Made by a program: the position numbers and the translations under genes. Below the pieces are notes generated by a model. That model had not been told where the DNA came from. It ran no database searches and saw only the letters and a list, made by a program, of their open reading frames with translations. 64,000 nucleotides of DNA from Linepithema humile. Lineage: Eukaryota > Arthropoda > Insecta > Hymenoptera > Formicidae. Where the stretch lies: the NCBI RefSeq assembly GCF_040581485.1, contig NC_090130.1:17177656-17241655 (forward strand), given 5' to 3'. Shown here piece after piece: positions 42,035 through 52,700 of this stretch; position 1 is the first letter of the stretch, and each line of letters starts with the position of its first letter.

Positions 42035-42995
42035 TTGTCGCGTAACAAGACGGTGCTCGCGTGCGAGGAATTATTTGTATAGTAGAGTCGCAGGGGTTTA
42101 CCTCCTTACGCAAAGAGTAGACGTTCTCGAATGATTGTGTGTTAACGGGGATGGTTTGATGAGCGTAGCTATCGGTAGGATATTCTTCTTCTTTCTTTAC
42201 GTACGGTGTATCTTTTGCAATGTAAGAAAGTGATTGATTCTTCTCTTCTTCTTCTTCTTCCGTAGCGTTACGCCACGCTTCGATATTGCGAATTATATCA
42301 AGATTTTTATTCTTTTTCATAAAAACAGCACTGTCGGTTTTTTCGCTTACGCTCCAATTCTCATGAGAAAGATCATCGCAGCTCGAAACGATGCTACACT
42401 CGCTGCTAGTGTTTTGAGTGACTATCCAGCGTTTCAATTTGCAAGCGTTGCGTAACGCGCAAAGAAATTTGTCTGTAGAGCAAAATCGAAAGCCGTGGTG
42501 AGAGCACCGATGTCCGCTCTCTTTGACTTCTGGTAAATTTTTAAATGCCGGAGAAATTCCTTCTAGATTATATACGTTTCTGGAAAGTAGACGCCTCAGA
42601 TAGTGTGCCTTTTCCTGTCCCCTGCTATAGATGTAGCGCGCTCGACGTGTTATTTCACGTAGTTGTATTACGAAACATTTAAGATCAGTTTCACCATCGA
42701 ACCACTCGATACCGTGATAATTTCGCGAAAGCCAGTTGTTTTCTCGTCTCGATTTATCGGGTAAATCGTCAAAGGGATAGGGAGGCGTCATAATCCAGTG
42801 TCCGATGATTGGTGAGTTAATCGCAACGACAGCTACTTCTTTCGGAATAAACTTCTCGGCGGCATCGCGGAAACCCTGTATATCAATGACTATATCCATA
42901 GTTATGTCCAAGTACTCACTCTTTATTTTTAAACGAAGCGACGACGTTCGTGTCTCGAACAGGACTGAATCTGTTTCCGCTGCTTCACACGCCAT
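41919..42995 (-). CDS. Conserved Polinton protein, function not assigned
   Basis: 358 residues. The N-terminal 130 residues hold a block I know as recurrent in animal Polintons (MDIVIDIQGFRDAAEKFIPK, then GHWIMTPPYPFDDLP and NYHGIEWFDGE). The middle has a cysteine/histidine cluster (HRCSHHGFRFCSTDKFLC). A glutamate run (about 42240) and a low-complexity tail follow, ending in another C/H cluster (CQICGSLSC). Position between protease and capsid gene is typical. A nuclease-like role has crossed my mind from the DxQGF start but I cannot support it. The tail overlaps the protease start. Confidence 0.7.
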   Translation of the reverse strand: MACEAAETDSVLFETRTSSLRLKIKSEYLDITMDIVIDIQGFRDAAEKFIPKEVAVVAINSPIIGHWIMTPPYPFDDLPDKSRRENNWLSRNYHGIEWFDGETDLKCFVIQLREITRRARYIYSRGQEKAHYLRRLLSRNVYNLEGISPAFKNLPEVKESGHRCSHHGFRFCSTDKFLCALRNACKLKRWIVTQNTSSECSIVSSCDDLSHENWSVSEKTDSAVFMKKNKNLDIIRNIEAWRNATEEEEEEKNQSLSYIAKDTPYVKKEEEYPTDSYAHQTIPVNTQSFENVYSLRKEVNPCDSTIQIIPRTRAPSCYATNEFVGNLTRVASSQCQICGSLSCRQTTEGVDEVDSHCR

Positions 42996-43069
42996 TTAAG
43001 AAAACAGACGTGAGGGAAAAATGTGTGTAGTAGTAGTGGTGGGAGGCGGGGGTTTGGTGTTATAAAAGT

Positions 43070-44407
43070 CTAACCGGCAAAATCGACGATAACTTGTCGA
43101 GAGGAGTCTATTTCTAGAATGTTATCGAACTCTGCGTAAACGATACAATTAACGGTCGCGGTAAGCGCCTTTTCAAATTTCACTTCTAATCGCAAACTAC
43201 CATGTTTCACGAGATTCCAATGTCCGGCGCAATGAGCGGACAAGTCGGGGGTAAGATCGAAAGCGAAAAGAGTGTAGCCCTGGCCATAATCCTCTCTACT
43301 TATAGAATTTCCCTCGTTCAAGAAGTGAATGCCGGTTCCCGAGAAGAGCGTGTGGTAGGCTTCGACGTAAAGGCCTTCGTCTTTCGAGAAGTTCGGTTGT
43401 AACGGTCTACTGGGAATTTGCATACCATCGGCATACAGAGAAAAGAAATTTATACCGTAGTTTTTGAAATTAAACGGATTCAGTTTTCTATCACCATTAA
43501 ACGCTCTGTTATCGACAAAACCGACTATTACACGTTTTGGCAGTTGTCCGAGTATTACATTATCTATCAATTCCCCTATGAGTCCAGCGTGAATCGTAAA
43601 TGTTTTAACCTCGACTTTTGTGAGAGGATATTTGGCGGTGGTTTTACTCAACATTCTCGCATGCGAGAGTAACACACCAGGGCTTATCTTTGCTCTTCTA
43701 ACGAGCAGACTAGCGTCTAGAAGGCGTATTTTTGACAGTGAATTAGATTCCATAAGGCAAAACGAATCTTTCGAGCGAACGAGCCTCATTCTAACTTCCA
43801 CCCCGTTGATTAAGAATTTATCCTGATTGAAAACGTCGCAGTGAAGATGGCCTATGAGATCTAGCGCCTGTTCGTCTCGAATGTAACGCGAGCGTCTCAC
43901 GAGAGCCTGATTTGGGGTTTGCGACTCTAGGAGGGCGTCCATTAAACCTGGGGTATCCATATCCCACAGACAGCAGGTCAGATGGGAGTTTTTTGCGGGT
44001 GAAGAATAATTTAATAACGCCTCGATGTAAGCCCGATACGCGTAAGCGTTGTTTGGGGGCGACACGAGTTTTTGATTGAAATATATGTCGATTTGGTTGA
44101 ACATGGAATGCAGTAAATGATTTACAGGGCCTACTTTGAATTCGGGGGTGCCAACGGCGGTACCACCTCCTGCTAGGGGGGAAGATTCTACGCGTACGCG
44201 AAGGCTCAGCATGGTGTGCGTGAGATCTAGATAATCTTCTCCATGACCGGGTATGACGAATTCTATAGGCGCGTCGTCCGCGAGCGACGTTACGGGTTTG
44301 TAATAAATCCATTGCGAACTCTCGATGCTGGTTTGTGTGAGTGGTAAAGAAAAGAGATCGAGTTCACTTTTTAAACACTCGTTTGAATGTGTATGAAGAA
44401 AGGACAT
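43070..44407 (-). CDS. Polinton major capsid protein (double jelly-roll)
   Basis: 445 residues, the expected length. It matches the Polinton hexon-like capsid family in SQWIYYKPVTSLADDAPIEF, LLHSMFNQIDIYFNQKLVSP, NNAYAYRAYIEALLNYSSPA and the late IHFLNEGNSI block. Such proteins form trimeric hexons of an icosahedral shell. The frame is fully open. It lies between the protein VI-like gene and the 358-residue gene, as in related elements. Confidence 0.88.
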   Translation of the reverse strand: MSFLHTHSNECLKSELDLFSLPLTQTSIESSQWIYYKPVTSLADDAPIEFVIPGHGEDYLDLTHTMLSLRVRVESSPLAGGGTAVGTPEFKVGPVNHLLHSMFNQIDIYFNQKLVSPPNNAYAYRAYIEALLNYSSPAKNSHLTCCLWDMDTPGLMDALLESQTPNQALVRRSRYIRDEQALDLIGHLHCDVFNQDKFLINGVEVRMRLVRSKDSFCLMESNSLSKIRLLDASLLVRRAKISPGVLLSHARMLSKTTAKYPLTKVEVKTFTIHAGLIGELIDNVILGQLPKRVIVGFVDNRAFNGDRKLNPFNFKNYGINFFSLYADGMQIPSRPLQPNFSKDEGLYVEAYHTLFSGTGIHFLNEGNSISREDYGQGYTLFAFDLTPDLSAHCAGHWNLVKHGSLRLEVKFEKALTATVNCIVYAEFDNILEIDSSRQVIVDFAG

Positions 44408-44436
44408 GCTCCGTAAATTCCTAATACACGCACTGA

Positions 44437-45042
44437 TTAAGAGAATATGTCGGCTACACTACGTTTCTTGACTCGACGACGCCTCGTGGTGCCGGATGGC
44501 TTTTTGCTGTTGGTCTTTCTAGCCGCTGTGCGAATTTTCTTTTTTTTCGTTGTCTTTTTTTTCTTCGTGATTTTCCTTTGCACGCTGCTATTTTTCGACG
44601 ATTTCTTTTTGCTCGTCTGACGATGAGGACGACGACACTTGGGAACCGCGATGCGTCTTTCGTGACTGAAGAAAGGAAACTGAAGCGCGGCTGTTTTCGC
44701 TGATACTTTATAACCTGTACCCTTCATCAAGCTAGTTATTTTTTCTTGGGCTTTTCTTTTGAGATTTCCACTCAATTCCTTGAAACGAGATTTGACCGCC
44801 TCCTTGAACGGTGTATTATTTTCAACATCCTCCATCACGCTAATGCCGGCGCGTAAAGCTTCTTTACCAACCGCTCGTACACCTTTACTCAGATAAGGAA
44901 GCGCTCTCGTGAATAATCCTCCGAGAAAACTACCGATTCCGTGTCCTCGTTGATAGGGTGCTCCGACGAAAACTCGTGTGATTCCTTCACTCCGACCTCC
45001 GTTTTGTATATCGTAATATTCATGGTCCTCCGGTCTAGTCAT
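44437..45042 (-). CDS. Basic protein VI/X-like virion protein
   Basis: 201 residues. An N-terminal amphipathic glycine-rich segment (GHGIGSFLGGLFTRALPYL) is followed by GVRAVGKEALRAGISVMEDV. This pattern recurs in Polinton and adintovirus genomes next to the capsid genes, and resembles the membrane-active segment of adenovirus protein VI. The C-terminal third is extremely basic (KKKTTKKKKIRTAARK), suggesting DNA binding or nuclear import. It likely is a protease substrate in the virion; that is inference. Confidence 0.7.
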   Translation of the reverse strand: MTRPEDHEYYDIQNGGRSEGITRVFVGAPYQRGHGIGSFLGGLFTRALPYLSKGVRAVGKEALRAGISVMEDVENNTPFKEAVKSRFKELSGNLKRKAQEKITSLMKGTGYKVSAKTAALQFPFFSHERRIAVPKCRRPHRQTSKKKSSKNSSVQRKITKKKKTTKKKKIRTAARKTNSKKPSGTTRRRRVKKRSVADIFS

Positions 45043-45071
45043 AGCGTGCGGCTTTTCTGACTGATTTTTTC

Positions 45072-46004
45072 TTACTGGAAACGTCTAAAGTGCAACGTCA
45101 CCGTCAGCCTTCCCGATTGGAATGGTATTCTTTTTCCGAATTGATCTTTTATATCTATTTCAATCCTACGAAAATACGTTTGTCGTAATGGTATATAATG
45201 CGGGACGGAGAAATGTTTCACTTGATTCGCTCCGTACGCGTAATAATGACCGTAATGCTGCAGCTCGACCGGTACTATTCGAAGAAGTGGAGTTTGCACA
45301 TCGCCGGTTATATAAGGTTCACAAATATCACAATAAACAAAGAGTTTATCGGGAATACCGCGCAGCAATCCGTGCGGTTCGAGAGTATAGAAATTTCCAG
45401 CGCGCCCTCTTTGTTCTCTTTTAAACCCGAGTTTGATAAAAGGTGCTGTAAAAATATCTTTGGAATTAGGATTAGTTGCAGTAAGTGTTGTATAGAATTC
45501 GATTTCACTAGTCGTTAGGGTTCCACCGCAACCGAGTATTCGTAGAAGATTATCGGAAACGTTCATATGATGAACCAGATTGCATTTATTTTCATTGCAT
45601 GTAATCTCGAACAAGATTTTACCACCACTAGCGTCTTCTAGTGTCAAATTAATATGCGAATTCGCATTTTTGCACGCCGAATTAATAGCGGAGATAAGTT
45701 CCTCGATATTTTTGTAAATACCATTCGGTATTACTCCTTGCGTCGACGTTAACGTCGTCCCGTCTTTCCTCGTCTCGCGACCATTTTCAATATCGACGAA
45801 TCTAATGACATTTTCACCGTGATTTATGTGTAAAAAAGTAGTGGGAAATTGGATCTCGTTAAGCGCGACTTCCCATTCGCCGTGTAAGTGTATAGGATGG
45901 GGTAATTCTGTAATGAAGGAAGTGGTTGCATTGTCCGGAAAATAGCGCATACTACTATTGCTGGGAAGAATCAAGAGAAATTGATCCGTCCTCATTTCGA
46001 ACAA
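45072..46004 (-). CDS. Polinton minor capsid protein (penton-like)
   Basis: 310 residues. The start (FLLILPSNSSMRYFPDNATT) and LHGEWEVALNEIQFPTTFLH match the minor capsid family of Polintons, a single jelly-roll thought to form the pentons. The frame ends in VTLHFRRF, typical of the family end. It overlaps the integrase stop by 50 bases. No lesion seen. Confidence 0.82.
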   Translation of the reverse strand: MFEMRTDQFLLILPSNSSMRYFPDNATTSFITELPHPIHLHGEWEVALNEIQFPTTFLHINHGENVIRFVDIENGRETRKDGTTLTSTQGVIPNGIYKNIEELISAINSACKNANSHINLTLEDASGGKILFEITCNENKCNLVHHMNVSDNLLRILGCGGTLTTSEIEFYTTLTATNPNSKDIFTAPFIKLGFKREQRGRAGNFYTLEPHGLLRGIPDKLFVYCDICEPYITGDVQTPLLRIVPVELQHYGHYYAYGANQVKHFSVPHYIPLRQTYFRRIEIDIKDQFGKRIPFQSGRLTVTLHFRRFQ

Positions 46005-47088
46005 GCGGGGTTAAACTCGAAGCAGGGATCCAAGAATCAAACTTGCTGGGATAACCACGCCAACTAACCAGCACCTGTTTATTATTACCGCGACCCCGAC
46101 TTCTTATCACACGATCGACGATAAACTCCTCCTCCTGCAAGTTTTTCTCAACCCGAGCCAATTCTTGTTCGTAAAAAATGCCGTCTATGACTTTTCCCGC
46201 TAAATCGCTCAGCTCGTACACACGTGGTTTTCGCCAATCGAGTATACGGTGAATTCGAAATATCTCCTCGCTCCACCGTACTTCGTATCCTTTCTCGAAG
46301 ACGACTTTTGCTCTACTGATACGAACGAGATCACCGACGTGGTATTTAGCCTTTCGACGTTTCTCGTTCGCTTCGTCGTCGTTGCTCCTCCATTGGCGCG
46401 TTATATTTTCACGTGCGATACGTGCATTTTCTCTCGTAACGACATACGGTTGCATTCTGGTGCTCGAATGACGGGTGTGATTATAGGCGTTTACGATATT
46501 TTGCAAAACATCGATGTAGCGTCGCGTATTTTTATGCGTAAAATAACGCCACATTCGTTCTTTCAACGTTCTGTTGAAGCGCTCGACGATGGCGGCTTTG
46601 ACATCCGGATTGCGGGCTACACGAAAACAAATGTCATTTTCTTCCAAAAGCTTTTGTAGCGGTCGCCCGACAAATTCTTTACCCTTGTCCGTTTGTAGGT
46701 ATACGGGTACGCGTCCGTTACTTCTCGAGAGCACGCACTGGAAAGCTCCCATTACGGAATTACTCGTCTTGTCGCGCAATGGTTCTACCCAGACGTATTT
46801 ACTAAGTACATCGATAATCACGAGTAAATACGCATATCCGTCGTTGTAACTTTTGAGATTTCGGAGTCCGATCAAATCAGCCTCCCACAGATCGTCGATA
46901 TTCGTTACGTTGTAATGCATTCGTGGAAATTTCCGTCGCAATGGACGATGCAGTGTGTACGCATCTTGCGCTTCGAGCCATCGCGCGACATTGTTACGGG
47001 ATAAATTCGCCGCGCGAAACAGATTATCAACAGCCGAATAACCGGCATAATGCGCGGGATCATAGTACAATTTTTCAAGACCCGTCAT
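45955..47088 (-). CDS. Polinton retrovirus-type integrase with C-terminal chromodomain
   Basis: 377 residues. The catalytic core has the first Asp in LWEADLIGL, the second in YLQTDKGKEFVG and the Glu in AAIVERFNRTLKERMWRYF, the usual DDE arrangement of Polinton integrases. A C-terminal chromodomain (FIVDRVIRSRGRGNNKQVLV, then WRGYPSKFDSWIPAS) may guide insertion to particular chromatin. The start ATG overlaps the TGA of the upstream 298-residue gene (ATGA), and its 3' end overlaps the minor capsid start by 50 bases. Intact. Confidence 0.92.
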   Translation of the reverse strand: MTGLEKLYYDPAHYAGYSAVDNLFRAANLSRNNVARWLEAQDAYTLHRPLRRKFPRMHYNVTNIDDLWEADLIGLRNLKSYNDGYAYLLVIIDVLSKYVWVEPLRDKTSNSVMGAFQCVLSRSNGRVPVYLQTDKGKEFVGRPLQKLLEENDICFRVARNPDVKAAIVERFNRTLKERMWRYFTHKNTRRYIDVLQNIVNAYNHTRHSSTRMQPYVVTRENARIARENITRQWRSNDDEANEKRRKAKYHVGDLVRISRAKVVFEKGYEVRWSEEIFRIHRILDWRKPRVYELSDLAGKVIDGIFYEQELARVEKNLQEEEFIVDRVIRSRGRGNNKQVLVSWRGYPSKFDSWIPASSLTPLVRNEDGSISLDSSQQ

Positions 47089-47981
47089 TCCAATTTATTC
47101 CAATCGAGCAGGCGTCTCGCTACCGGAGAATCCGTGTTTCTCTTAGGAGTGGAACTCGCCGTAGGACCGCTAAGTTTCGCGATATTTTGCGAAGAACCGA
47201 CTGCTAATAATTTTTTATTTCTCACTAGTGTGGAGGGAATGTTCAAGTCGTGAAGTAACCGCGCGAACTGAACTCTTCCCACGGCTTTCACGGTTTTTCT
47301 ATCGCGCATCGCCTCGTTTATCAGGTCTGAGATATTTGAATCTTTTACGACGTTACCGTCTATAGTCACGACTCCTTGCTCATCCCAGCTAATTCTACTC
47401 GACGATGTTTTATCGAGTAGGTGTTTCGTTAGTAAGCGAGCTTCGGCACGGTAAGATTTCGGTACGCTTTCCACTATTCTTCCGACGCTTTTCATCACCT
47501 CGAGACTTGTGTCGTGTTCTTTCGGGAAGCTTCTCGTACGACTAGAGTCCGGAACGAATGAGCCCGTGAGATCGTGCGCCGGTACTCCTTCACGTGTGTC
47601 CAACGCATTTTCGTCTTTTTCTTCCTCTTCTTCTTCCTCGGCGTTACGCGTGTCGTCCTCTTGATTTCGTCGTCCTCGTGCTACTCGTACAAAGTGAAGA
47701 TATCGCCAAAGAACCTCTTTGTACATCTTCCATCTCTCGGCTTCATCCTTTGGATAGGGTGAATTAAGAATTTGACTCAACTCCGCATCGAGTCTGGATA
47801 AAGGGGTCCCGGGAGTTCGCACGGAATTATTATTATTAGCGCTTTCGTTGTTCCCCGATGTGTTTTCCACCAGAGGTACACCGTCGGTAGTCGGCTGCGG
47901 ATGATGTAATTGACGCTGCATTCTCTCGAGATTTTCCGTAGAAATTAAAACCATTTTTTTCGCTCTTTCCATAACGCTCAA
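47085..47981 (-). CDS. Conserved Polinton protein upstream of integrase, unknown function
   Basis: 298 residues. The N-terminus is helical (ENLERMQRQLHH), then an acidic low-complexity stretch (AEEEEEEKDENALD). The C-terminal half has ISWDEQGVVTIDGNVVKDSN, ISDLINEAMRDRKTVKAVG and RVQFARLLHDLNIPSTLV, a domain repeatedly seen in animal Polintons without an agreed function. Its stop overlaps the integrase start by ATGA. Confidence 0.65.
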   Translation of the reverse strand: MSVMERAKKMVLISTENLERMQRQLHHPQPTTDGVPLVENTSGNNESANNNNSVRTPGTPLSRLDAELSQILNSPYPKDEAERWKMYKEVLWRYLHFVRVARGRRNQEDDTRNAEEEEEEEKDENALDTREGVPAHDLTGSFVPDSSRTRSFPKEHDTSLEVMKSVGRIVESVPKSYRAEARLLTKHLLDKTSSSRISWDEQGVVTIDGNVVKDSNISDLINEAMRDRKTVKAVGRVQFARLLHDLNIPSTLVRNKKLLAVGSSQNIAKLSGPTASSTPKRNTDSPVARRLLDWNKLE

Positions 47982-48002
47982 TATTATTTTCTCTCTTGTG
48001 TT

Positions 48003-48416
48003 TTAATCCGTCGCCCTGTCTATAATTCGCGAAAATAAGGCCTCTAATAAAGGAACGATGATATAGGATAAGAATCCACCTCGTTGTACCAATAGCTTTC
48101 TTTTATTCTTCCAATTTCCACGCTTTGACGCGATACGACGCAGCGCCGTTTTGTATTTGCTCAGACGATTTTTTTCGCGTCGTTCGAGCGCAACGTTACC
48201 ATTGAGTGTGTTGAAAACGCATTCGCAAATACAGCGAATAAATTTTTCATCCGCGGTTCGCAGGAAGGAGGTGCGTTGATTTTTGTTCAGATGACACAAT
48301 GCCTCTAGAAGACAAACGTTTCTCTTTCCGATCGAACGTTTAGCGGTTTTCGTTGCACTGTCTGACGCTGCTACCGCTTCTTTCATCGTGTGAAAGTCTC
48401 TCGCAACTGACGTCAC
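48003..48416 (-). CDS. Small conserved basic Polinton protein
   Basis: 137 residues. The conserved core is CLLEALCHLNKNQRTSFLRT, then FIRCICECVFNTLNGN and KYKTALRRIASKRGNWKNKR, ending with KLLVQRGGFLSYIIVPLLEA. I recognise this as a recurrent Polinton/adintovirus family, basic and probably virion- or DNA-associated; the role is not established. It lies 21 bases from the ATPase stop and 21 bases before the 298-residue gene. Confidence 0.65.
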   Translation of the reverse strand: MTSVARDFHTMKEAVAASDSATKTAKRSIGKRNVCLLEALCHLNKNQRTSFLRTADEKFIRCICECVFNTLNGNVALERREKNRLSKYKTALRRIASKRGNWKNKRKLLVQRGGFLSYIIVPLLEALFSRIIDRATD

Positions 48417-48437
48417 GCGAACGCAAGTACATACTTT

Positions 48438-49154
48438 TTATACGCTTGAGAATGATCTGCGCGGTACGTAGACGTAATGCAACGCATCGTCGGGAAAGAT
48501 GTTTGTCCGAAATCGATATTTGTCCGGAGTCGATTGTTTCAGATCGAGTAATAAATATCCGTGAGGGCGTGAGGTTGCGTCAAAGTATGCTTCTTCTAGA
48601 AACTTTGGGTCATGGGGGTACACTTGTCGCGCGAGATGGCGAATTTGAGCGCGATCGCGCGGGTTCTTGAAGACGGTTATGTAGTTAGAATTAAGAGATA
48701 TGTCGCGCTGTCCGCGTCCCTGGTGAAATAGATTTTGCGTGATGAGTATAACACTGAGATTCTTATGATGACTACCCTTTGTAAAAAGATCCACGATTAC
48801 GTCGCACGAGGATGATTCTTTCATAAGATCGTCGATTATCACCAATTTTGGTGCGAGAGGATCGCAAGAATAATCGTCCGTTTGCGGTAGCCCTTCGCGA
48901 AACTCGATTATATTTCTCTTTATTTTACCCTCCCCTCTTCCATGTCCTCCCACTTTTTCTTTTGTTTTCGCAAACATGTATTGTAGTTGACGATATGCGT
49001 CTTGCCATTCGGCGTAATAAAATAAGACTCTTTCAAAAGAAACATCGGCCATTTCGGGTAAATATTTGAGAAAGGATTTTACAAAGACCGTTTTACCACA
49101 ACCGGTGGGACCGCTGACAATAGCCGTCCAGGGATGTTTCCAGCGTACGTCCAT
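48438..49154 (-). CDS. Polinton packaging ATPase (FtsK/HerA, A32-like)
   Basis: 238 residues. Walker A GPTGCGKT is near residue 14 and Walker B KLVIIDDLMKE in the middle, followed by the sensor-like VILITQNLFHQGRGQRDISL. Such ATPases pump DNA into capsids in adenovirus-like and poxvirus-like lineages. It is first in the tight block running to the protease, and is separated from the polymerase by about 630 bases. Intact. Confidence 0.9.
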   Translation of the reverse strand: MDVRWKHPWTAIVSGPTGCGKTVFVKSFLKYLPEMADVSFERVLFYYAEWQDAYRQLQYMFAKTKEKVGGHGRGEGKIKRNIIEFREGLPQTDDYSCDPLAPKLVIIDDLMKESSSCDVIVDLFTKGSHHKNLSVILITQNLFHQGRGQRDISLNSNYITVFKNPRDRAQIRHLARQVYPHDPKFLEEAYFDATSRPHGYLLLDLKQSTPDKYRFRTNIFPDDALHYVYVPRRSFSSV

Positions 49155-49782
49155 CTTGTGAAATGAACACCGCTCGTGTCTTCACTAACATAAAAAAAGC
49201 CGTGTAACGGTACGATAAAGTAAGCTTACCATCGCGGAAGAGGGCACTCCGCGGCGGAGGTGCGCGCGCGCCAGCGTACTTCGCGGCGGTCTTTTACGAG
49301 CTGATTCAGACCGGAGAAGCTGGACAAACGTAAATGCTGAACAAGCGGAATTGCTCGCGTCAGCGCCTGCGCGCACGGGGGAGTGAGTTCATGAGCTTAT
49401 GATACTCCCCCACGATGAAAAGCTGCTTTCCACGGAAAGAATTGGGCAAAAATAGTCGTTTTACGTGAATGTATGTGGGGAGAGAGAGAGAGAAAGGGGA
49501 AAATAAACTTGGAGAAAAATCATTGGAGAATTATTTTTTCAGAATATAAATACAAAGCAAAAACGATATAAAATATAAACAATTTTATTATTTCTTAAAT
49601 CTTTACATGACTTTTTTCTATAATTTTATCATTTTCTTAGCCTATTCTTATTCTATTTTTACAACACAATTTTTATTTACTTTTTACAAAAAAATTTATA
49701 AACTTTACATATATGGGGAAAACATGCGTGTAATTATTTAAATAATAAAATAGAGCGAAGGAACAGCATCGTGAAATAACAA
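49155..49782. other. Spacer between polymerase and ATPase genes
   Basis: Contains a GC-rich stretch (49240-49390), a GA microsatellite (49482-49500) and AT-rich sequence with AATAAA-like words near 49740-49755 that could serve the polymerase mRNA end. The ORF at 49185-49376 shows no family features. The promoter of the downstream minus-strand block is probably here. Confidence 0.4.
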
Positions 49783-52700
49783 TTAGCGTTCGGATAAATA
49801 TCCATAAGGGACGGAACAACGACTGTCGAGAAATCTACGTTTTAGCAACACGGGCGTGCAAGCTTTCACTTCGTCGCGTGTTATTATTTCGTGAAAGGCT
49901 GTACGTCGAATTGCTCTGAAACATAGATTTATCGAACGCGATTCTACCGTTGCCGACTCCGTCCCTTCCTCCTCCTCCTCTTGACCTTCTCGCTCTTTAC
50001 GTAATAATAATTCCCTAATATTATTAAAATTAACTAAGCGTGAGTTTTCGAAATTTAGAGTTATGCCCTTTACTTTGCAAACTTCTCGCGTTTGCCCTTC
50101 CGCTGTGCGAACCACGTATGCGTAAAATTTCGGACCACCCGATACAAACGCCTCGATATAGCTACCGCGACCATAGCTCTCGAGTTCGTCCGTCATATCG
50201 CCTAGGAAATTACCTTTACGCACTTCGTATTCATCGGAGACACCGCTGCTCACGTAAATACACGAGTCGGTATCGTAATATAAAACGCGACGATTCAATT
50301 TATCTAAATATTCGTATAATACAAGACGCGCCTGTGCCGTCGTGAAAGCCGCTATAACCACGTTAGTAAGAGGCGAGGGTACGTCCAGCTCTTCTCGCAG
50401 TCGCCACGAAACATACATCACTTCTTCGTTTACGGGTAATATTTCGATTATCTCATGCTGAGGATTCGTGAGTAAACTCGCTAAACGCTGTTGAGTTTTT
50501 ACGATCTCGGTATTCGGCAGGTTGGATCGTTGACCAAATTTCCCCCAAAAAGAATTTAAACATAGCTTCGCGACCGAGCGCAAACCAGGATTCTTCGCGA
50601 TGTTTTGCTTATCGAGAACGACACCCTCGGTTTTCTCGTAGTCGCGAAGATATTGTTCTTTAGACACGTCATCCTCACACTCGCTCGGCCATCCGCTGGC
50701 TTCTTGTTTCAATTTTAAAAATGTGTTTATATATTCCGTGAATAATCCACCCTGCTGTGTATCGGGGTCGTAGCGAGCTGTGGTGTATTGCCAAATCTCA
50801 CAAACCCTCGTTACGAGATAACCTTTGTCGATGGCTTTGCGCAATTCAAGCGATACCCACGTACCCTCGAATTCTCGCTCGGACAGCTCGTGGGTACATT
50901 CTTCGTGTGAAAATGTTTCGCAACAACTGCGACACAACGCGAATAGTAGCTTTCCACGCACGCGATAGGGTAATACGGGGTGAAAGAGATCGCTCGGAGG
51001 GAGTACCCTGCAACGCACGAGACCTTCGACGGAATCAAAATTGTAACACGGTCCTATGCCAATTAGAGTCGAGCATTCCTCCGCGACGTACACCGTGGGA
51101 TGTCCGATCGGGAAAACCCCGGTCTTCAGTACGTACGGGTACAGAGAACACACATCCACGTAACGTATCTTCTCCGTATCCGTAATCTCGTACCGCGTCA
51201 CGATGTTCCCCGTACGTCCACCGTAGAACGCATCGCGCGGGTTGAGCGGCTCAATTTCTATCATTGGGTGATTTTGTAAAAATTCACGCATTTCCCTATT
51301 TTCCATCATTTCGCGATCAAAGACGCATTCCCACTTCTCTATCACCGAGTACCCCCGTCTTCGAAGACGATACGTTGTTGCGATGGTGCGCTCATAACGC
51401 AAATCAATCGTATCGCCGCGTTCGTTGTTTACCGTTAGTTCCCTATCGCGATTAATCTTAAAACACGACGGACATCCGTGCCAAAAACAACCGTGGAATT
51501 GCAACACGTGATAGTGTGTTATACCGTTTTCCACCGACTCGTAATAACCATCGACTAGCGTGCCGTCTTGCAGACGATATTCCCGAGTGCGTCCTGCGTG
51601 GGTGATGTTATGTCCGAGCTCGCGCTCCTTCCACACCAGCCACTGAAGCGCCTTCCGCGATTGGGTATTCGCGCGTCTGTACCTGCCCGGTGGAATTATT
51701 CCAATTTCTCTTTCACGTAAAAAGTTTTTTCTAAAAACCCTCATACACGTGGAAGCGATTGTTGTGCATTCCTCGAACGGACACACGCGACCGCACTTCA
51801 AGAAAATCTTTCTAAAAGACATACACGCGCGTCTCAGAATATTCACGTCGTTGCGACAGTAACGCAATATCTCGCATTCGAAATCAAACACATAATTCGT
51901 ACGAATCATTTCCGCGTGCCACGCTAAAAACTTTTCTCGCTCGTTCGTATTCATACTATCGGGTGAATAATATCGAATATCCGGCAGCGGACCGACATAT
52001 GACTGATTATCGTTGGTATTAAATAAATGCGGAAAAATGCCTTTGTCCGAAGTATTCGTCAGGCCAAAAGCCTTCGGTAACTCCGATAAACGCATTGGCA
52101 TATAATTAATACTATTGATAAATTTCGTATGTCCCACTGTTAGTACTACAATTTTCGTCCCGTTTAAGATTACCCGCGGTTCTAAGGCGGTTCCGCTCTC
52201 AACAATATAGCGTAGGATAAATTGCGCATCGAATGCTTTCGCGTTATGAGCTATACAAATTATGTGTTTAAAATATTTAGTCGGACGTGTCGCGAAATCT
52301 ACAAACTCCTTTACAGGATCACGACGAAATATGTATTCACGAATACCGCACCACCGACAACGCACCGAAGTATCCTCAATCTCGGCACACGTTTCGCAAA
52401 TCTGCTGCGCGACGCAAAGTGTAGGTACGTGAATATTTACACTCGCGGTACCTTGAAGCGTGTCATCCTGTCGCGTCTCGAAATCGTAAAACACGAATGC
52501 GACGCGACTTTCTGTTTTAAGTACGCACTCACCCGCGTTTTGTTGTTGCTCTCCTCCCTCTCCCAAAATGTGCTCCGTGTCGTTAGTACGGAAATTAGCT
52601 TTGTGAGGGAGAGGAAGCATGTGACAAAGATGATTCAACGGCTGGGCAGAACGACACGTTGAACAGTAAGTCACGCCGCATTCGTGTTGTCTATTACGCT

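Noticed and set aside
43818..44312. Arginine-rich minus-strand ORF overlapping the major capsid gene
   Set aside because: Shadow frame of the capsid ORF with no family features.
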